A DNA stretch of 64,000 bases from Sisyra terminalis (taxonomy: Eukaryota > Arthropoda > Insecta > Neuroptera > Sisyridae): assembly GCA_958496175.1 (NCBI GenBank), contig OY292274.1, positions 682,001 to 746,000 of the forward strand. Reading direction: 5' to 3'. Below the pieces are notes generated by a model. That model was not told where the DNA came from. It worked only from the letters and a program-made list of their open reading frames with translations, and searched no databases. Shown one piece after another: positions 58,903-64,000 of the stretch (position 1 is the first letter of the stretch; each line of letters opens with the position of its first letter). Both the position numbers and the translations under genes were made by a program.

Positions 58903-60380
58903 GTGTGTTTACTTTTGTACACACGTGAGAAGTTATACTTCTTTGGTATAGTTAAAATAGGCTTTTAATCCACTGCTGTAGCCCCTTCCGGTTGTGCCTG
59001 AACTAGCACACCAGTTATTAGATTTGTGATTATTAAAATATGATACAATTTTAAACACAAAATTATTTTTAATATCAAATTACATAATAGGAAACGTAAG
59101 TGTTGTGGCAAAGACAAGGATAAAGAATATAAAATTTTAAATACGACCATATTAGTGGAATACAAATATGAAAATAATTGGCTCAAATTTGAATTACCAT
59201 GTCATTAATTTTAACTGTCATTTCGATTTCATTCAATTGCTAATTTTAGTCATTTGTCAGTTGTGTCAGTCAGTGATGGGCTGTGAATATTTCACGGAAA
59301 ATTACTAGTATTCAAATAAAAGATTAAATTGACTACTTATGCATAGATCCTATGTGCTTATACATTTGGTTACTTATACAAAATGTATATTACATATTAC
59401 ATGGATTAACCGTTTAACCGAATTAACAAATTAGGTCACATGTTCGAAAAATACTTATCCAAAACCTTTACCATATAGAAGTAGATTGTTGGTATTAAAC
59501 ATTATGTATAGATATGTATAATCAATCATAAATAGCAACGTCCTAAAAATTATATTAATACAATAATGATTGTATATTTTATTTACCCATTTATATCTAT
59601 GTATTGAAACTGACTTTTAATTCAAATATAGAAAAATATAATGTATCAATCGACTTTTATTACATTATTTTAAATATTGCACTGAATATTTTCAGAAAAA
59701 TATCTTTCTCTTAAATGGATATTAATTCTCAAAATAATAATAATAGGCAAACGTAAGTAATATGTATGTATATATTTCGGCAAAGGTATACAAATATTGT
59801 AAACACGTGTAAGTAAAATACCATCATTGTTTAAAATTAGAACTGAATGATTGTTGCTATGGTTTCAACAGTCATTTTGATTTTATTCAATCATTTGACA
59901 GTTGTATCAGTATTGGGTGGTGAATATTTTACGGAAAATTACTAATTGTATTCATATGGATATTGTTTAGATTTACAAAATCGAAAATATTTAGTTCAAC
60001 GATATCTATCTTCTCCATGAGGTTCTAACCGTTCTGATCGTTCCTAACTGTTCGCTAGCTATAACTTCGTATCTGATTCGGGTTTGTTCGGGATGATCGA
60101 ATCTTCTTCCAATAAACGAAAAACATATGCCAACATATGCGAGTGCTGGCTTAACTTAATCGATACGATAGTGTTTTAGTCGTCTTACTATAAAGCATAT
60201 CGCTCCCAAAAATCGACCAGATTTCGCCCGCTTGAACCGTTCTTTCTCGCTAACCGTTTGCGAGCAACTTCATATTGTTACTTTAAAGCACGCTTCAAAG
60301 CGTCTTTTTTTTAACAATTCACTTTAATTTCACTTTAATTTTTTTTTTCAAAACACCGGTTAAGAAGTATGATTTAAGAA
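58903..60380. mobile_element. ~1.45-kb unclassified repeat family, copy 2
   Basis: Colinear with 49201-50632. It begins gtgtgtttacttttgtacac then cgtgagaagttatacttc and ends ...caccggttaagaagtatgattt; the right terminus is more decayed than in copy 1. Carries a ~28-bp extra piece after the 287-bp identical core (about 59665-59692). The minus frame at 58965-59186 parallels that of copy 1. Confidence 0.7.
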
Positions 60381-62194
60381 AACACTCTAAGCTTTTTACA
60401 ATCAAAAGACACCTTTATTAGAGCTACTAAAGTGTATTAATGTGTATACAATATATAGAATATATTGCGGTCCAATTTATGCAGTACAATTTAATATAAT
60501 AATATTTAAAAATCTATATATAACTGTTCAAAGTCAGCGAAAAAATCTTATTTTGATTAAAGTGTATTAAATTAAAGTCAAATAGATTGATGCATAATAT
60601 AGTATTAATGCTGTTTCCATTATTTGTGGTGTTTAGGTGCTAATTGTTTTAAATTAGTTTACACATTCTCATTTATTTATTAAAAAACGTTATGTAAATA
60701 TAACTGCATAACACAATATAATTGTAATAAGTAAATATTTGTAATGTACCTAAATGAACCGAATATAATAAATTCAAAATGAGTATTTAAAAAATGATAT
60801 ATGTAATAAATAGTTAATTACAAGATAAGAAATATGTGAAATATTTGTAAATTGAATGACATCATATCAGCCGTGTTGAACGATGTTTCTTTGTAGAGAT
60901 GTGGCAAGATCTATTTATAAACAAAACTAGGACTTTTTCACATACATAAGTAGACACCGGCATTTCTACGTCGGCGAATGTCTTCCGCAAAAGTTTCGCC
61001 TTCTTAATACGGCCACCGCACTCGGAGGCGGACATTTCTCTTTATTCTTCATTTCTTATCACGTCATTGTTTCTGTGCACAAATATCTTGTGATTCATAA
61101 TAATTATGGGTATGTACGTGCATACAAGCCCATACAATTTGTATAATTTATAACACATTCAATGTGTAAACTATTAAGTTTTGCTACGTAAAAACGATCT
61201 ATAAATAAAACGAAAAATACAAATATCGAAAACAAATTACTCTAATAACGAGATATGTGTCTTTTGTCGATAATTTATGCATATCGCTTAAATAAATGCA
61301 TACGATTATTATTTTAACGAATATAGAAAGGTATAGATTTTTGCATTGCTGGACTACAGGTAATGCAAACATTCATTTTTCATAATGGCAACAGATGCCT
61401 AGCTTTGCCGTAAATTATGACTTCCTTTATGACTTTATGTAGGACGCATTAAAACTTTGAGGTAAAGTAATTGCTGAAAATTATTTTTAATTTTTCAAAA
61501 AGCAATCTGATTGGAATATAATGCAATTATTTCTTAGGATATTGATGTTTAAAAATTGGTACAACTTATACCGTACTTCAATAAGAAAAAATGGTGTAAA
61601 ACGCCATGAAAGCAATTTCCGATCAAAAATGAAAATACATTAAAATGGAAATGTTGTGCGACGAAGTCATTTCCGAATAGAAAAAGGGCTCCACCTTAGC
61701 TGGAAATACGTTTGAACCAATCAAATTTCAAATTCGAGAAGTTTAAATAAGCTGTTCCGATGAGTTGCAAATAAAAAAAATAAATACTACTCTTAAACGG
61801 TTGGTTTTCAGTTGTACGATTTAAGCAAAAGAAAATATAAAAGTAAACCATATTTGCAACAGTTGAAAAAAATCAATTTAATCTTCAGGAAATCGAATCG
61901 TCAATTTGTGACGCCGTTTTGAGGAAACGTTGACGAAAAATGGGAAAAAAAATCAAATGTCTCTCGCAAATATTCGAACGAACGTCGGCAAATATGATGA
62001 AAATATTGATAACATAACTTTGAAAAAAAGGTAAATTATTGTAGACAACTGTTTAACAAATTTTATGTTATCATATTGACCATAAGTTTTATCACGCTAA
62101 GTCGATAAGATAAAATTTGTGTGTCATTGTTAACTCATGTACATTCTACATACATTAAAATTTAAATAAAAAAAAATCAACTCACTATCTATAT
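60381..62194. other. AT-rich region with one GC-rich island
   Basis: Mostly AT-rich without genes. The island at about 60950-61050 contains the ORF listed separately. Further on, no frame or repeat is recognised. Confidence 0.45.
60862..61035 (-). CDS. 57-codon ORF in a GC-rich island, doubtful
   Basis: Minus-strand ATG at 61033-61035 (context gagaaATGTCC) opens MSASECGGRIKKAKLLRKTF and continues ADVEMPVSTYVCEK before an AT-rich part and TGA at 60862-60864. The first ~30 codons are GC-balanced and basic, unlike the surroundings. The opposite strand is open too. It could be a first exon, a small protein, or part of an old element. An in-phase (phase 1) but weak donor exists at tat|gtgaaa, so joining to mnb exon A is formally possible but not supported by similarity. 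Confidence 0.25.
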   Translation of the reverse strand: MSASECGGRIKKAKLLRKTFADVEMPVSTYVCEKVLVLFINRSCHISTKKHRSTRLI

Positions 62195-62384
62195 CAGGGT
62201 TTCTTAAACATTTTAGTGTTACAACCCTATCAGCATTAAAAGCGAATATTTTTTTGCAGTTTTAAGCCATACCTAAGTATTAATTTTATGGCAAAAAATA
62301 ATGTGTAATTTTATGCACATAAAAAATGACGATTCTTGCCCACAATTCCAATTGGAATTGTGACTCACATTATTAGAAACTCTG
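62195..62384. mobile_element. 190-bp hAT-like MITE
   Basis: Left end cagggtttcttaaacatttt and right end ...cattattagaaactctg are imperfect inverted termini of hAT type. Flanking 8-mers atctatat and gcctataa agree only partly. Contains a perfect 22-bp palindrome at 62341-62362. Confidence 0.55.
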
Positions 62385-62847
62385 GCCTATAATAGGCAAG
62401 GTAAAAATAAAAGTTTGACGAGTGCAACTGAAATGTAAGAAAACACAGCAGAAGTTAACGATTCATTATAAAAATAATATCGGGAAGAGCATTTTAATAA
62501 ACAATTCAAGATATCCAACATTAATGAAATATGTATGCAACTAAAAACTCTTAAGTCTTGGAAAAAATTTAAAAAAAATACAAATACTATTTACTTGAAA
62601 TCTATTGCGAAATTATGGATACAAGATTCCAAAAAGATGTTCGACTATTGCCGTTATAAATCGACTATAAATAAAGTTCTTAAAAAAGCAAACAAACACA
62701 TGTATGCAGTTCAGATGTGATAGAAGGGAAACCTTCAAAAATGTGATATCCAGATATTGAGACAAATATAAAATTTCGAGAAAGAATAGGATAATTGTAT
62801 GGTTTAGTTATGGCAATACCGATACCAAGTTACATAGCAGAAAATGT
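62385..62847. other. AT-rich spacer with an unrecognised frame
   Basis: The plus frame 62535-62720 encodes a Lys-rich peptide (MQLKTLKSWKKFKKNTNTIY...) of no known family. AT-rich DNA favours Lys codons, so I do not call it a gene. Confidence 0.35.
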
Positions 62848-62976
62848 AGAGGGTGTTCTAACCAACAGCCAATCAGAGCTGGAAAATCGAAAATCAAAAA
62901 TCAACTGAAGAACCTTAAAGAAAACAAAGAGAGGGCATTCCCACCAGCAGCCAATCACAGCTGGATGATCGAAAAT
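62848..62976. repeat. Two 47-bp repeats with CCAAT boxes, 82 bp apart
   Basis: agaggg..ttc..acca.cagccaatca.agctgga..atcgaaaat occurs at 62848-62894 and 62930-62976. Each copy centres on cagccaatca, a CCAAT (NF-Y type) box flanked by agctgg. No gene start is seen downstream. Confidence 0.6.
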
Positions 62977-64000
62977 TACTCATTATTACATAATAAATTG
63001 TCAATTACAGTTTTTGATCTAATTTTTGATACAGTGCGGCTTATACCCATTTTTAAAATAAATTTGGTGTCCAGAAACTCAATAAAAGAAATCGGTGTAT
63101 CTAATACAATATTTACATTAAAATCTCCATTTAAAATCTTCGGAATTTTGATTTGTTAAGAATTTGCGATACTTCTGGTGTGTATTTCCTAACATTTTCG
63201 TAGGTGAACTTTTGGCGGTCTTTTTAGTCTTCCACTCTTGTTTTCTTTTTGATAATCACAATAATATTCTGTAGATATTCGTTTTCGGCATACTTTTAAA
63301 ATGTTTTTTATGAAAATAATACAATGTTTATGTAAACAATACCTTATTTATCCATATATATAGGCAATACCTTATTTAAGTTCACTTTCATTGAAACGTG
63401 GTTTTTAATAGTAGGGCACGAAATGTTTGTTAATTATGATTTGGTCTCCACCAATGGTAACTTTTATTAGTATTATCCAGGAAATAAATTATTAAATTAT
63501 CCGCTAATAACAATTATTGTCAATCTAAACCACAACAATTCAAATGACGGAAACCAATAAATGCAATTTAGGTCATTAATAAATGCAAAATATTAAAAAT
63601 GAAGTGGTTGAAATAATTTCAATAAAATAAAGAGGTGAGAAATAATTGTTCTGCTTTAATTGAAGACAAAAAATGACGTGTTGTTTCGATAAATCGTGGC
63701 AATCAGAATAAATTTGGGAAAAATCGAAATAAATGTCAGTTAACGTTAAAACGTTTCGCACATAGAAATAATTGCAAACAAATATTATGTCAACACCTAC
63801 GTCAAATAAACATGAAAATCACAACCCACAGAATTTCGCCAACAACAATTGTAAATTGAACCACTATCGCATATGCGTTTGACGCAGACAATTTTCCCAT
63901 TTGTGCGTCAGAAAAAAAGCTCCCGTTTATGTGGGAATTAATGAAAATTGTCGAAAATTACATAACGGCTAACACCAATTTTTATCGCTCTTCTCACGTT
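62977..64000. other. AT-rich end of the window, no gene seen
   Basis: Short frames only (62965-63159 plus, 63576-63761 minus), with no recognisable content. Confidence 0.5.

Noticed and set aside
49201..60380. The two 1.45-kb direct repeats as LTRs of one retrotransposon
   Set aside because: Ends are not TG...CA, there is no primer-binding site or polypurine tract, and the interval contains no gag/pol but an unrelated mariner and a fold-back element.

Overview
The window is AT-rich, intron- and transposon-rich animal DNA, almost certainly from an insect. The one recognisable host gene is minibrain (mnb), the insect DYRK1A orthologue, and the mobile elements are of arthropod types (mariner, THAP-bearing transposon, MULE, Penelope-like, hAT-like, solo LTR). 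No bacterial or viral gene organisation is present. The sequence alone does not fix the insect order.

Layout. mnb lies on the minus strand and occupies at least 9809-33307. Five coding exons can be joined with exact splice signals and matching phases: 33036-33307 (N-terminal region), 16321-16657 (DYRK homology box and ATP lobe), 15971-16257 (catalytic loop and DFG), 15333-15909 (activation loop to end of kinase domain) and 9809-10230 (C-terminal tail and stop). They give at least 631 residues. The first coding exon(s), with the start codon, lie upstream of 33307 and were not identified. The two large introns (16.4 kb and 5.1 kb) are full of mobile elements.

Elements inside the mnb introns. 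The 5.1-kb intron holds a long-TIR fold-back element (10509-11483), a 229-bp MITE (11503-11731), a dead MULE transposase with a SWIM zinc finger (about 12240-12850) and a smaller inverted-repeat element (about 13400-13912). The 16.4-kb intron holds four copies of a decayed mariner (16789-17662, 21733-22616, 25040-25577, 26050-26588), a 403-bp solo LTR with perfect target-site duplications (20268-20670), one copy of an unclassified 620-bp repeat (21110-21730), a decayed coding fragment of a repeated arthropod ORF family (27456-28010) and a near-perfect fold-back element with a GC-richer centre (30715-31793).

Downstream of mnb (1-9800): a THAP-domain transposon fragment cut by the window edge, tRNA-like SINE remnants, a tandem-plus-inverted cluster of ~300-bp units (4390-5640), and a strong hairpin at 9055-9152 just 3' of the mnb stop codon.

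Upstream of mnb exon A (33.3-64 kb): no certain host exon. It contains two more copies of the 620-bp repeat (one carrying a 1.1-kb insertion), a Penelope-like GIY-YIG remnant, an IS630/Tc1-mariner transposase remnant, hAT-like ends, two ~1.45-kb copies of an unclassified repeat family sharing a 287-bp stretch of complete identity, another long-TIR element (51887-52933), and a complete but frameshifted mariner (54620-56683) interrupted by a second copy of the THAP transposon. The intervening AT-rich DNA is probably mnb 5' intron or intergenic sequence.

No clearly new functional system is visible. The points most worth following up are the hairpin next to the mnb 3' end, the 287-bp identical core, the THAP transposon with a 4-bp AATT duplication, the shared subterminal motifs of two fold-back elements, and a 57-codon ORF in a GC-rich island at 60862-61035.
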